A stretch of DNA of 47,233 nucleotides from Burkholderiales bacterium (GTDB lineage Bacteria; Pseudomonadota; Gammaproteobacteria; Burkholderiales; Casimicrobiaceae), in NCBI GenBank assembly GCA_020851255.1, contig JADZDA010000140.1, positions 1-47,233 of the forward strand, given 5' to 3'. The notes below the pieces were generated by a model. It was not told the origin of the DNA and did not search any database. It saw only the letters and a list, made by a program, of their open reading frames with translations. A program made the translations under genes and the position numbers. Shown here in pieces: positions 1-7,922 of the stretch. How positions within the stretch are numbered: the stretch's first letter is position 1; each line of letters opens with the position of its first letter.

Positions 1-1
1 C

Positions 2-325
2 TACTACGAGCACCGCAAGCACGACGGCTCGTATCCGATCATCGGCGTGAACACCTTCCGCAACCCCCAGGCCGACCTGCCGCCGCAGAAGATCGAGCTC
101 GCGCGCTCGACCGGCGACGAGAAGGAGTCGCAGCTACGCCGGCTCGCGGACTTCCACGCGCGCCACGCGAACGAGGCGACGGCCGCGCTGGCGAAGTTGA
201 AGCAGGCCGCGATTCAGGACGGCAACGTGTTCGCCGAGCTGATGAACGCGGTGCGGGTGTGCAGCCTCGGGCAGATCACCAACGCGCTGTTCGAGGTGGG
301 GGGGCAGTACCGGCGCTCGATGTAG
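2..325 (+). CDS. icmF: Fused isobutyryl-CoA mutase (IcmF), C-terminal fragment
   Basis: This is the last 107 residues of a gene that begins before the window. The reading frame is open from base 2 and ends at TAG 323-325. The segment YYEHRKHDGSYPIIGVNTF, followed by a helical tail with LFEVGGQYRRSM at the end, is typical of the small C-terminal part of the B12-dependent acyl-CoA mutase IcmF. That enzyme fuses the cobalamin domain, a MeaB-type GTPase chaperone and the mutase barrel, and interconverts isobutyryl-CoA and butyryl-CoA or related acyl-CoAs in the cytosol. Only the tail is visible, so catalytic residues cannot be checked and a plain methylmalonyl-CoA mutase-family protein remains possible. 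The next gene starts at the base after the stop codon. Confidence 0.85.
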   Translation, partial: YYEHRKHDGSYPIIGVNTFRNPQADLPPQKIELARSTGDEKESQLRRLADFHARHANEATAALAKLKQAAIQDGNVFAELMNAVRVCSLGQITNALFEVGGQYRRSM

Positions 326-1312
326 ATGAGATATTGGTGGGTCAATCAGAAGCAGACGTATCGGCACGAGGTGCCGGGCGGATACCTTTGGTCACCCAAG
401 CGCAAGGTCGGGGGACAGCGCAACCCCTACTACGATTTCATGAGGGAAGTAGCCCCGGGCGACGTCATATTCTCGTTTGCCAACGCACACATTCGAGCGA
501 TCGGAATTGCCTCGTCGCATGCTTACGAGGCGCCGAAGCCACTTGAGTTCGGGAGTGCGGGAGCCTACTGGAACAACATCGGATGGCGTGTCGACGTCCA
601 ATTTGTCGAACTTCGACTGCCGCTACGGCCATCGGACAGCATGGCAATTCTCGCGCCGCTGCTGCCGCCGAAATACGCTCCGCTGACGTCGGAGGGGAGG
701 GGCCTGCAGAATCTCTATCTCACCTGCTTGCCTGAGCAGCTGGCAGCGATGCTGATCGACTTGATGGGTGCGGAAGCGCGAGACATCGTGCTGCATCGCA
801 TCGCGAGTCAACCTGGGCCGTCGGCCAATGCCGTTGGATTGGTCGAGTGGGAGGAGCACCAGATTCAAGGCGTCCGGTCCGACGAAAGCCTGCGGGAGAC
901 CGTCAAGGAGGCGATCGTTCTGGCAAGGCGAGGGCAAGGGTTGTTCAAGCAGCGCGTCCTCGACTTCGAGAAGACCTGTCGCCTGACGGGCGTCGATCGA
1001 ATCGAGCACCTCAGGGCCAGTCATTGCAAGCCATGGCGGGATGCTTCGAACGAGGAGCGTCTGGACGGCGAGAACGGGCTGCTGCTCACGCCCAACGCCG
1101 ATCACCTGTTCGACCGTGGGTTCTTGACATTCAGGGACAACGGCGACGTTCTGGTGTCTCCGGTTGCTCATGGAGAATCACTGCGTCGCATGGGACTTGA
1201 CCCGCGGAACCCGGGAAATGTCGGTGGCTTCCGCGATCGGCAGGCCCAGTACCTGCAGTACCACAGGGAGTACGTATTTCTGCAATCCAGGTACCTTGAA
1301 ACCACGCGCTAG
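326..1312 (+). CDS. EVE-domain HNH endonuclease, candidate modification-dependent restriction enzyme
   Basis: 328 residues in two parts. Residues 1-150 look like an EVE/PUA-type modified-base reader: RYWWVNQKQTY, YLWSPKRK, and the PGDVIFSF and RAIGIA strands. Residues about 200-290 are an HNH_2-type nuclease, with CRLTGV, SHCKPWRD, NEERLDGENGLLL and DHLFDRGFLTF. EVE domains bind modified cytosine, and fusions to HNH nucleases are known as type IV-like, modification-dependent restriction enzymes. No methyltransferase is adjacent, which fits that class. ATG 326 immediately follows the icmF TAG, so translation may be coupled. Codons such as AGA, ATA, TAT and AAT are frequent here and rare in neighbouring genes, suggesting horizontal acquisition. 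Family assignment is confident; substrate specificity is inferred. Confidence 0.82.
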   Translation: MRYWWVNQKQTYRHEVPGGYLWSPKRKVGGQRNPYYDFMREVAPGDVIFSFANAHIRAIGIASSHAYEAPKPLEFGSAGAYWNNIGWRVDVQFVELRLPLRPSDSMAILAPLLPPKYAPLTSEGRGLQNLYLTCLPEQLAAMLIDLMGAEARDIVLHRIASQPGPSANAVGLVEWEEHQIQGVRSDESLRETVKEAIVLARRGQGLFKQRVLDFEKTCRLTGVDRIEHLRASHCKPWRDASNEERLDGENGLLLTPNADHLFDRGFLTFRDNGDVLVSPVAHGESLRRMGLDPRNPGNVGGFRDRQAQYLQYHREYVFLQSRYLETTR

Positions 1313-1450
1313 ATAGTGAATGTCTCCCGGTGTGGGCGTGAGCACATATCAGGCAATACGAGACACGCTGGGGCACGAACGTGTACCTGTGCGCGGCAGG
1401 GTGGCCTCGTTGCGGTTGGTCGCGCTGCCGCCTCGCGCCGCAGCCGCGTC

Positions 1451-1472
1451 GCCGTAGCGACGTCGCTACGGC
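1451..1472. other. Perfect 22-bp palindrome across a stop codon
   Basis: Two 11-base arms (GCCGTAGCGAC and its complement) meet with no spacer. The palindrome covers the TAG stop (1466-1468) of the minus-strand exported gene and lies between two convergent genes. No T-run follows on either strand, so it is not a classical intrinsic terminator. It could form a 3' end hairpin or bind a dimeric protein. Confidence 0.5.
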
Positions 1473-2353
1473 ATCTTCACATCCGCGAGTTCCTCGTCGA
1501 CCACCCACTTGCCGCCCTCGCGCACCATCACCGCCTCGCCGGTGAGTTTAAGGATGCTGGTCTCGCCGTCCCACAGGATGAGCGCGGTGTCGCCTTTCGA
1601 CCAGCCGCGCACGATCGTCACCGACTTGTCCGGGTGCTCCCTGGTGTAGACCTTCATGATCTGTGCGCCCTTGCCCTTCTTCACGGCGTCGGTGATGTAC
1701 TGGCCGTTCTCCTTCGACAGGTGCGGCACGACTTTCGCGGGGTCGCCGGTCGCCATCGCCTGGTGGTAGGCCATGTAGGCCTTGCCGGGCTCGCCGCCCC
1801 CGGCCGGCAGCGCCGGGCCATGGTCGTCGGAGAGGATCGGCGTATCGATCTTGACCTTGGCGTCCTTCTCGGTGTCCTTGATCGTGATCGTGCCGGCGAT
1901 CCTGCCGCCGGCGATCTTCACGTTCGACGTCACGCCCATGTTGCCGGCGCAGTAGCCGCAGTTGTTGCCGGACTTGAAATGGAAATGGTGGGCCTTGTAG
2001 GCGCCGTCCGGCTTGAACTCGAGGTAGACAACAGCGGTTTCCTGGCTGGCGAAGCGCTTCCCGATCAGGCGACTGCGGTCGTGGAAGAGCTGCATCCAGG
2101 ACGATTCGAAATGACCGTTGCTGATCGCGACGATGATCACGTCCTGCTTGTCGAGCAGCGACTTGCCGCGAAACGCCACCGACGAGGCGACCGGCATCGT
2201 GAATCCGCGGCTGGTGAATTCGCCGTCGCCGGTGACCGGGTCGGCGGCGCGCGCCGGCGCGCAGATCGCGATCAACAGCACCGCTGCGACACCGACCGCG
2301 TGCCGCTGCGCGCGTCCGGTTCTGCACGCCACGTTCAAGACGCCATTCGACAT
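1466..2353 (-). CDS. Exported protein of unknown function
   Basis: 295 residues with a signal peptide: a basic start, hydrophobic VGVAAVLLIAICAPARA, and probable cleavage before ADPVTGDG. The mature part has a CGYC motif within NNCGYCAGNMG at about residues 130-140 and a beta-rich central part. Its C-terminal part (VVPHLSKENGQYITDA, then VTIVRGWSKGDTALILWDGE and GEAVMVREGGKWVVDEE) resembles the SnoaL/NTF2-like style of small exported domains. I do not recognise the family. It is divergent from the ModA-like gene at 2490 and convergent with the HNH gene. ATG 2353 is the upstream start and fits the signal peptide. Confidence 0.7.
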   Translation of the reverse strand: MSNGVLNVACRTGRAQRHAVGVAAVLLIAICAPARAADPVTGDGEFTSRGFTMPVASSVAFRGKSLLDKQDVIIVAISNGHFESSWMQLFHDRSRLIGKRFASQETAVVYLEFKPDGAYKAHHFHFKSGNNCGYCAGNMGVTSNVKIAGGRIAGTITIKDTEKDAKVKIDTPILSDDHGPALPAGGGEPGKAYMAYHQAMATGDPAKVVPHLSKENGQYITDAVKKGKGAQIMKVYTREHPDKSVTIVRGWSKGDTALILWDGETSILKLTGEAVMVREGGKWVVDEELADVKMP

Positions 2354-2489
2354 CGAATCCTCCGCGCAGGATCGTACCGTCCGGATGCTACCCGCGCCGG
2401 CCGGTCCTCGTGACGGGAATTTTCGGCGGCTTGACGGGCCGGTGCGCGCTCGCTACAACGAGGCCTTCCCCGTACCCGATCGCGCATCC

Positions 2490-3173
2490 ATGTCCCCACT
2501 CACCGGCATCTCCTCGATGGCCACCAAGGCGGTCCTGGCCGACCTCGCCGCCGCGTTCACGCGGTCCGGGGGCGCCGAGGTGGCGATCGAATCGGTCGGC
2601 GGTGTCGATGCGGCCAGGCGCGTGCGAGCGGGCGAGCGTTACGACCTGGTCGTCCTCGCCTCGAAGCCGGTCGACCAGTTGATCGCCGAAGGACATCTGG
2701 CCGCGCCGCGCGTCGATGTCGTGCGTTCGGGCATCGCGGTCGCGGTGCGCGCGGGTGCGTCGCGGCCCGACGTCGGCAGCGAGGCGGCGGTGAAGGAGGC
2801 GGTGCGCCGGGCGAAGAGCGTCAGCTATTCGACCGGACCCTCCGGCGACTATCTGGCGGGTCTGTTCGAGCGCTGGGGCATCGCGGCGGAGATCGCCGCG
2901 CGCATCGTCGTGCCTCCGCCGGGCAGGCCGGTCGGGTCGCTGGTCGCCGCCGGCGAAGTGGAACTGGGCTTCCAGCAACTCTCCGAGCTCCTGTCGCTGC
3001 CCGGGATCGACGTCCTGGGGCCGCTGCCGGATGCGATCCAGCACCTGACCACGTTCTCGGCGGGCGTCGGCGCGCACACCGCGCGAGCGGACCAGGCGCG
3101 GCGGTTCCTCGAGTTCCTCCGCTCGCCGGCGACCGCCGACATCAAGCGGCGGCATGGGATGGAACCGGCATGA
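2490..3173 (+). CDS. ModA-like substrate-binding domain protein without signal peptide
   Basis: 227 residues from ATG 2490. The whole protein is a type II periplasmic-binding fold of the molybdate-binding ModA type: an opening SSMATKAVLADLAAAF helix, GGVDAARRVRAGERYDLVVLA, the hinge VVRSGIAVAVRAG, SYSTGPSGDYLAGLFERWGI, and a C-terminal SPATADIKRRHG helix. There is no signal peptide and no lipobox, and no ABC permease or ATPase gene is nearby, so a transport role is doubtful; a cytosolic ligand-binding or sensing role is possible. An upstream in-frame extension reads into the divergent gene's leader and looks non-coding. A degraded, exported paralogue lies at 7242-7832. Confidence 0.72.
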   Translation: MSPLTGISSMATKAVLADLAAAFTRSGGAEVAIESVGGVDAARRVRAGERYDLVVLASKPVDQLIAEGHLAAPRVDVVRSGIAVAVRAGASRPDVGSEAAVKEAVRRAKSVSYSTGPSGDYLAGLFERWGIAAEIAARIVVPPPGRPVGSLVAAGEVELGFQQLSELLSLPGIDVLGPLPDAIQHLTTFSAGVGAHTARADQARRFLEFLRSPATADIKRRHGMEPA

Positions 3174-3307
3174 TCGCTGTTCGCTCTGGCAGGCGATGCG
3201 CTCTCCCGGGCGACGGCCGGGCCGGACCGTCGGTGACCCGCGACCGCCCAAACGCCCGCCCGACGCCGCCGGCTCCGAGTTCCCGCACAGACCCCGAGGT
3301 CCGCACG

Positions 3308-3988
3308 ATGAACCGCCCGATCACGTTCATGACCGCGTTCCTGGCCGCGTGGGTCGTCACGGCGGGTTCGGTCCTGCCCGCGACGGACGCGCAGGCGCAG
3401 TCGGGCAGCGTCGCCGGGCGCGCGGAAGCGCTCGCCGCGCTCGATTCGACGAACACGATGACCCGCGCCGAGGGGGTCGTCTGGCTCGCCGCGAACGGTG
3501 CGCCCACCGACGACGAGCCGCTGCGCAAGCGCCTGGTCGACGAGAGCCCGTTCGTGCGCGGCATCGCCGAGCAGGCGCTGTGGATGCTGTGGAGCCGCTC
3601 GGGCGACGAGGCCGTCGACAAGCTGATGTCGGCCGGCGCGGCGCAGCTCCAGTCGGGCGAGCTCACCGAGGCGATCGCGACCTACTCCGAGATCATCCGG
3701 CGCAGGCCGGAGTTCGCGGAAGGGTGGAACAAGCGCGCGACCGCGCTGTTCATGGCCGGCGAGTTGAGGCGCTCGCTCGCCGACTGCGACGAGGTGATCA
3801 AGCGCAATCCGCACCACTTCGGCGCGCTGTCCGGCTACGGCCAGATCTACTTCCTGCTCGAGCAATACGAGAAGGCGGTCGAGCACTGGAAGCGCGCGCT
3901 CGCGGTCAATCCGAACATGGAGAGCGTCGAGCGCAGCCTCGAGGCGGTCGAGAAGCTGATCGCCGGGCGGCGCCGGCAGTCGGTCTGA
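3308..3988 (+). CDS. Exported tetratricopeptide-repeat protein
   Basis: 226 residues from ATG 3308, chosen because it places a signal peptide (FLAAWVVTAGSVLPATDAQAQ) at the N-terminus. The mature protein begins with a helical region (about 30-110) and then carries about three TPR units: GAAQLQSGELTEAIATYSEII, ATALFMAGELRRSLADCDEVI and GQIYFLLEQYEKAVEHWKRAL. These are protein-protein interaction repeats, presumably acting in the periplasm. The gene is 134 bp downstream of the ModA-like gene on the same strand and converges with the alarmone hydrolase. The partner is unknown. Confidence 0.78.
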   Translation: MNRPITFMTAFLAAWVVTAGSVLPATDAQAQSGSVAGRAEALAALDSTNTMTRAEGVVWLAANGAPTDDEPLRKRLVDESPFVRGIAEQALWMLWSRSGDEAVDKLMSAGAAQLQSGELTEAIATYSEIIRRRPEFAEGWNKRATALFMAGELRRSLADCDEVIKRNPHHFGALSGYGQIYFLLEQYEKAVEHWKRALAVNPNMESVERSLEAVEKLIAGRRRQSV

Positions 3989-4029
3989 GTCGCGTACGCG
4001 CGGGTTTCGCTGCCCGCCGCGCGCACCGC

Positions 4030-4638
4030 TCAACGCAACTCGTCGCGCCGCTCCAGCAACCCGTCGAACACGGCCTCGAGCCGCGGGTTCGACCCGCGCA
4101 GTCCGTCGACGACCCGCTCCGCCCAGTCGAAATAGCCCCGCTTGCGCTCGATCGGCCAGCCGGCCGGCGGCGCGTCCAGCACGTCGCGCAGGTTGCAGAT
4201 CTTGTCGGCGAGCTTGACGAGCTTCGCCTCCGGCGACAGGTCGGGTGCGTGTTCGATCTGGCGGCGCTTGCGCTCGTCCTTGGGCAGGCGCTTGTCGTCG
4301 GTGACCTCGGCGACGACCGAGGCGATCTTCGCGCCGAATTCGCGCGCGACTTCGTCGGCGGAGGTCTCGGTGTCCTCGATCGTGTCGTGCAACACGGCCG
4401 CGCACAGCACGACCGGGTCGGTCACGCCGCCCTCGTTCGCCAGCACGTCGGCGAGCGCGATCGGGTGGTTGATGTAGGGCGACCCGGCGGCGTCCTTGCG
4501 CCGCTGCGCGCGGTGCTTGTGCGCGGCGAAGACGAGTGCGCGGACGAACCCGCCGAACGGGCCGCCGGCCGGCGCCGCGTCATCGTAGCCCGGCCCGTCC
4601 GGCGTGTCGCCGGTCAGTCGTCGCTCCGTCCGTGGCAT
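4030..4638 (-). CDS. MESH1-like small alarmone hydrolase (HD domain)
   Basis: 202 residues covering essentially one HD domain of the RelA/SpoT hydrolase type. Key stretches are [12 protein letters not shown] (40-49), [14 protein letters not shown] (53-66), [11 protein letters not shown] with the HD pair at 84-85, [15 protein letters not shown], and [16 protein letters not shown]. No synthetase, TGS or ACT domain is present. These signatures match the compact MESH1/small alarmone hydrolase group, which removes pyrophosphate from (p)ppGpp in the cytosol; the animal member also acts on NADPH. The ATG at 4638 overlaps the stop of the upstream UPF0149/SEC-C gene by 25 nt, indicating one operon. 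Family call is firm; substrate is inferred. Confidence 0.85.
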   Translation of the reverse strand: MPRTERRLTGDTPDGPGYDDAAPAGGPFGGFVRALVFAAHKHRAQRRKDAAGSPYINHPIALADVLANEGGVTDPVVLCAAVLHDTIEDTETSADEVAREFGAKIASVVAEVTDDKRLPKDERKRRQIEHAPDLSPEAKLVKLADKICNLRDVLDAPPAGWPIERKRGYFDWAERVVDGLRGSNPRLEAVFDGLLERRDELR

Positions 4639-5372
4639 TGCTTGTACTTGCGTCCGCTGCCGCACGGGCAGGGGTCGTTGCGTCCGACCTTGGGACCGTC
4701 CCGGATCAGCGGCTCGCGCGGGCGGGTGACGTCGGCGATGTCCATCACCGCGTCGACGACCGCCGCGACCGCGTCGTCGAGATCGGCGAGCGGACTCATC
4801 TCGTCGAGCCGGGCGCGGTCCTCGCGCAGCTCGCGCGCATGCTCGCTGTCGTCGTCCGGGTCGACCGGGACGTGCCGGAAGATCTCGGCGATCGCATCGT
4901 CGACCGCTTCGTCGTCGTCGGCGATCTCCAGCACCTCCGGGAACTCGTGCATCGCGGCCGCGAACCCGGACGCCCAGGGCCACAGCGCGGCGAGCGCCTG
5001 GTCGCGGCTCGGCCGGGCCCGGCCCTCGATCGCGATGTCGTAGAGGATCGGGTCGAACGGCTCGCGCGCCTCGATTTGCGCTTCGAGCGTGGCGAAGTGG
5101 CGCATCAGGAGTTCGAGCACGCGCGCGACCTGCGCCTCGTCGCCGGGGATCACCGGCTCGCCGTCCGGCGCGTCGAAGATCGGCGGCAGCCAGTCGTCGT
5201 CCGGGATCGATTCCGGCTGGAGCAGCACGCCGACGAGATAACCCTCGAGCATCGCGATGTCGAACGAGTCGCGATCCTCGGGCAGCGCGGCCAGCGCCCG
5301 GTCGAGCTCGTCGATCTCGGCTTCGGTGAGCGGACGCGACAGGTCGGGGAGGGCGTTCGGATCGGTCGTCAT
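4614..5372 (-). CDS. UPF0149 (YecA/YgfB) family protein with SEC-C zinc motif
   Basis: 252 residues. The N-terminal two thirds (about 15-190) is the acidic helical UPF0149 fold: [45 protein letters not shown], and [13 protein letters not shown]. The C-terminus carries a complete SEC-C metal-binding motif, [18 protein letters not shown] (about 230-247), the CxCx8CH arrangement also found at the end of SecA. SEC-C tails bind zinc and often mediate ribosome or SecA contacts; the function of UPF0149 proteins is poorly known. It is the first gene of a two-gene operon with the alarmone hydrolase, the reading frames overlapping by 25 nt. Confidence 0.88.
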   Translation of the reverse strand: MTTDPNALPDLSRPLTEAEIDELDRALAALPEDRDSFDIAMLEGYLVGVLLQPESIPDDDWLPPIFDAPDGEPVIPGDEAQVARVLELLMRHFATLEAQIEAREPFDPILYDIAIEGRARPSRDQALAALWPWASGFAAAMHEFPEVLEIADDDEAVDDAIAEIFRHVPVDPDDDSEHARELREDRARLDEMSPLADLDDAVAAVVDAVMDIADVTRPREPLIRDGPKVGRNDPCPCGSGRKYKQCHGRSDD

Positions 5373-5450
5373 GCCCCCATGGTAACCGAGCGCCGCCGCA
5401 CGCGTGCCGTGCGCTGCAATTCGGCCAGCGCCCGGGCCGCGGCTCGTCGC

Positions 5451-6218
5451 TCAGCGGGCCGGCGGCGCTCCGGCCGCCGCGTGCATCGCGACGTGCTCGA
5501 GACCGAGCGCACGGTCGACGCCGATCGCCACGAACGCGACCGGAATCGCCGCGACGAACGGCAGCACGACCGCCGCGACCCCGTGCCGCAGGCGCGGCGG
5601 GCACAGGTCCGGCGGACGTCGCATCGCCTCGGCCGGGAGCCAGACGAACAACCCGTAGACGAAGATCCAGTAGCCGGCGAGCAGCGAGTCGAGACGCACC
5701 GACAGCGCCTCGGCGAGCGTGCCGGTGACACCGTAGAGCAGGAACACCTGCGCCGGCGCGAACGCGTAGCGGCGCAGCAGCCATCCCCACACGACGAACG
5801 CCGGCACGAACACGATCACGCTGTGGAGCAGGATCAGGTGCAGGTAGTTCGTCGTGTTCGTGATGCCCTCGACGCCCCGGGTGCCGCCGAAGACCGGCGC
5901 CAGGTTGGTCATCGTGACGGTGATCGCCTCCTCGATACAGGCGAGGGCGGTCGCGCCGGCGACGAACTTGAGCGACTCCGGGCCGGGGACCGCACGCCAC
6001 CACCGGACGATCGCCTCCCGGTGGCGCAGCATCAGCGCGCCGCCGACGCCGACCCAGAGCACGAGCGCGGTGAGCATCATCCGGGTGACGACCTTGGCGT
6101 CGGCCGGCACCGCATCCGACAGGAAGACGATCGGGCACACGATCGCCAGCACCGTGAGCGACCAGGCGCCGGCGAGCCGGATCAGCCAGGGTGCGGAAAG
6201 TCGAGGGGTCGCGGACAT
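5451..6218 (-). CDS. Polytopic inner-membrane protein of unknown function
   Basis: 255 residues from ATG 6218. An upstream in-frame ATG at 6356 would add a charged, non-hydrophobic leader and is less likely. About seven hydrophobic segments are visible, for example [57 protein letters not shown] and [19 protein letters not shown]. Conserved-looking polar residues sit in or near membrane segments: [36 protein letters not shown]. The EE and H residues recall CPBP-type intramembrane proteases, but spacing does not let me assign that family. It is divergent from the exported gene that starts near 6425. Confidence 0.65.
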   Translation of the reverse strand: MSATPRLSAPWLIRLAGAWSLTVLAIVCPIVFLSDAVPADAKVVTRMMLTALVLWVGVGGALMLRHREAIVRWWRAVPGPESLKFVAGATALACIEEAITVTMTNLAPVFGGTRGVEGITNTTNYLHLILLHSVIVFVPAFVVWGWLLRRYAFAPAQVFLLYGVTGTLAEALSVRLDSLLAGYWIFVYGLFVWLPAEAMRRPPDLCPPRLRHGVAAVVLPFVAAIPVAFVAIGVDRALGLEHVAMHAAAGAPPAR

Positions 6219-6424
6219 GGGGAGGACGGAGAAGACACGGCGCCCGTACTTCGCGACGATCGTGCCCCGGACATTGGATGGGTCGCGACGGCCGGCCGGA
6301 TTCGTTGACCCGCGTCCGGGGCGGGCGGATACTGGACCGAAAGCATCGGAATTCACCGGCGATGCCAGCTTCCGTGACGGCCGACCCGACCGTGAGCCTG
6401 CGCGACCGGGAGTCGTACACCGAC

Positions 6425-7216
6425 ATGATCCGCGAAGTGCACGGCCGCGGGCATCGTGCGTGCGCGCCGACCGCCGCGTCGCAGCGGGCCGCCGCGATCA
6501 CGGGCTGCCTGGCCCTGTGCATCGCGACCGCCGCGGCCGCCGCCGACCTGCTCGACGACGTCGCGGCACGCGCCGTCGCCCGCTGCGAATCGATCGCGCC
6601 GGACCGCGGACAGACCGCGATGATCTTCAATCCCCGCGATCGGCAGACAGTCTGGGAACGCTCCGAGTGTTTCCAGGCGCTCGCCGCGACGCTGCGTGAC
6701 GGGCGCCACTGCGAATTCGCCGTCGAGCGCGAATCCCGGCTCTTCGACGGCACGGGCGTGTCACCGGTCGCCTGCCGACGGGCGCTCGACGCGCGCCGCG
6801 CCTCCGACCGCGACGAAGCCGCGCGCATCCCGAGCCCCCAGCGCGTCGTCGACGCGTCGATCGTGCGCAACGGCAACGGCCGCGACGTCGACCTCACCGT
6901 GCGGACGACCGGCGGCTACGCTCACCGGTACACGCTGCGCGCGGCGCTGGTCGGACCCGACGGCGACCTGCGGCCGCTGCTGTCGATCCCGCAGCCGCTG
7001 GGTCCGACCGAATCGACGCTCGTCCACCTCGTTCCAGGCGATCGCTACGCGGCGGCGCTGGCGGGCCCGCCGGCCCCGTCGGCGAAAGCCTTGCGCGTCG
7101 AACTCGCGCTCGCCGCGACGACGCTCGACGAGCGCGCGATCTTCGCGCTACTGCCGGTGACCGTGCGCGAGAGCGCGATCCTGCGGCCGTTGCCCGGGCC
7201 GGCGAAGTCGCGGTGA
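6425..7216 (+). CDS. Exported protein of unknown function
   Basis: 263 residues from ATG 6425; ATG 6362 is an alternative that lengthens the N-terminus by 21 residues. The shorter form gives a better signal peptide: basic [15 protein letters not shown], then [21 protein letters not shown]. The mature protein has Cys residues at RCESIA, ECFQAL and CEFAVE and a C-terminal half of probable beta strands ([53 protein letters not shown]). No family recognised. It converges on the decayed ModA-like gene 25 bp downstream. Confidence 0.62.
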   Translation: MIREVHGRGHRACAPTAASQRAAAITGCLALCIATAAAAADLLDDVAARAVARCESIAPDRGQTAMIFNPRDRQTVWERSECFQALAATLRDGRHCEFAVERESRLFDGTGVSPVACRRALDARRASDRDEAARIPSPQRVVDASIVRNGNGRDVDLTVRTTGGYAHRYTLRAALVGPDGDLRPLLSIPQPLGPTESTLVHLVPGDRYAAALAGPPAPSAKALRVELALAATTLDERAIFALLPVTVRESAILRPLPGPAKSR

Positions 7217-7223
7217 GGCGCCG

Positions 7224-7239
7224 GCGCGCGTACGCGCGC
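7224..7239. other. 16-bp palindrome between convergent genes
   Basis: GCGCGCGTACGCGCGC is a perfect palindrome in the 25-bp gap between the exported gene ending at 7216 and the pseudogene ending at 7242. A shorter version of the same core, CGCGTACGCG, sits at 3991-4000 in the gap between another convergent gene pair. A role in transcript ending is possible, but no T-tract follows. Confidence 0.35.
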
Positions 7240-7241
7240 GG

Positions 7242-7832
7242 CTATTCGACGCCGCCGGAGACGAACGCGGCCTTGCCGGCGGGCGTGGCGATCAGTCGCA
7301 GCACGTCGCGAGCAGCCTCGGCGTTCTTCGCGCCGGTCATCACCGCCGCTTCGTAGGCGGTGAAGTTCTGCGCGTCGGGCGGCAGCGGCCCGATCATCGT
7401 CAGGCCCTTCGATTCGTAGAGCCGGATCTCGGTCATCGCGCCGAAGCCGATCTCGGCGCCCTTGCCGCGGATCACGTGCTCCATCACCGAGGCGCCGTCG
7501 GCGTAGCGCGTCGCCTTGGCCTTGACCGTGTCGACGATGCCGAGCCGCTCGAACAGCTTGTCGAGTCAAAGGCCGGTCGACGCGGTGTTGTAGACGACCG
7601 AGTCGGCGGCCTTGAGCCGCTTCGCGATCTGCGGTCCGGTGTTGAACTGGATCGCGAGCGTGTGGCCGGTGTCGCGTCGGACGACGTCGGCGAACGCGTG
7701 CAATCCCGGCTCGACCGCTCCGCCGGACAGGACGCGGATCTCGGCGGCGCGGGTGTCGGTCGCGCTGGGAACGGAGGCCGCGATCGCGATCGCCAGCCCG
7801 ATCGCAGGGCGCCAGAGGGAGTGCAGGGGCAT
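7242..7832 (-). pseudogene. Degraded exported ModA-like substrate-binding protein
   Basis: One reading frame interrupted by TGA at 7566-7568. Before the stop: a signal peptide (LAIAIAASVPSATDTRAA), then EIRVLSGGAVEPGLHAFADVV, TGPQIAKRLK, and SVVYNTASTGL. After it, in the same frame: LDKLFERLGIVDTVKAKA, GKGAEIGFGAMTEIRLY and a C-terminal IATPAGKAAFVSGGVE. Compared with the intact relative at 2490-3173, about 60 residues are missing between KRLK and AADSVVYN (the lobe with VVLA...VRSGIAVAVR). The deletion keeps the frame. Two independent lesions make a sequencing error or programmed readthrough unlikely. The two halves could each be translated but neither would form the binding fold. Confidence 0.85.
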
Positions 7833-7922
7833 GTCGGGGATCGGCGGGCGGCCGCGAGGCCCCGGAGTGTCCGCCGCCCCGGGCGGAGGCGCAAGCCCCC
7901 GGCCGGCTCGGTCGCGGTCGCG

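Noticed and set aside
7566-7568. TGA as a selenocysteine or programmed readthrough codon
   Set aside because: The aligned position is a non-Cys residue in the intact relative, a separate 60-residue deletion is present, and no selenocysteine insertion structure is apparent.
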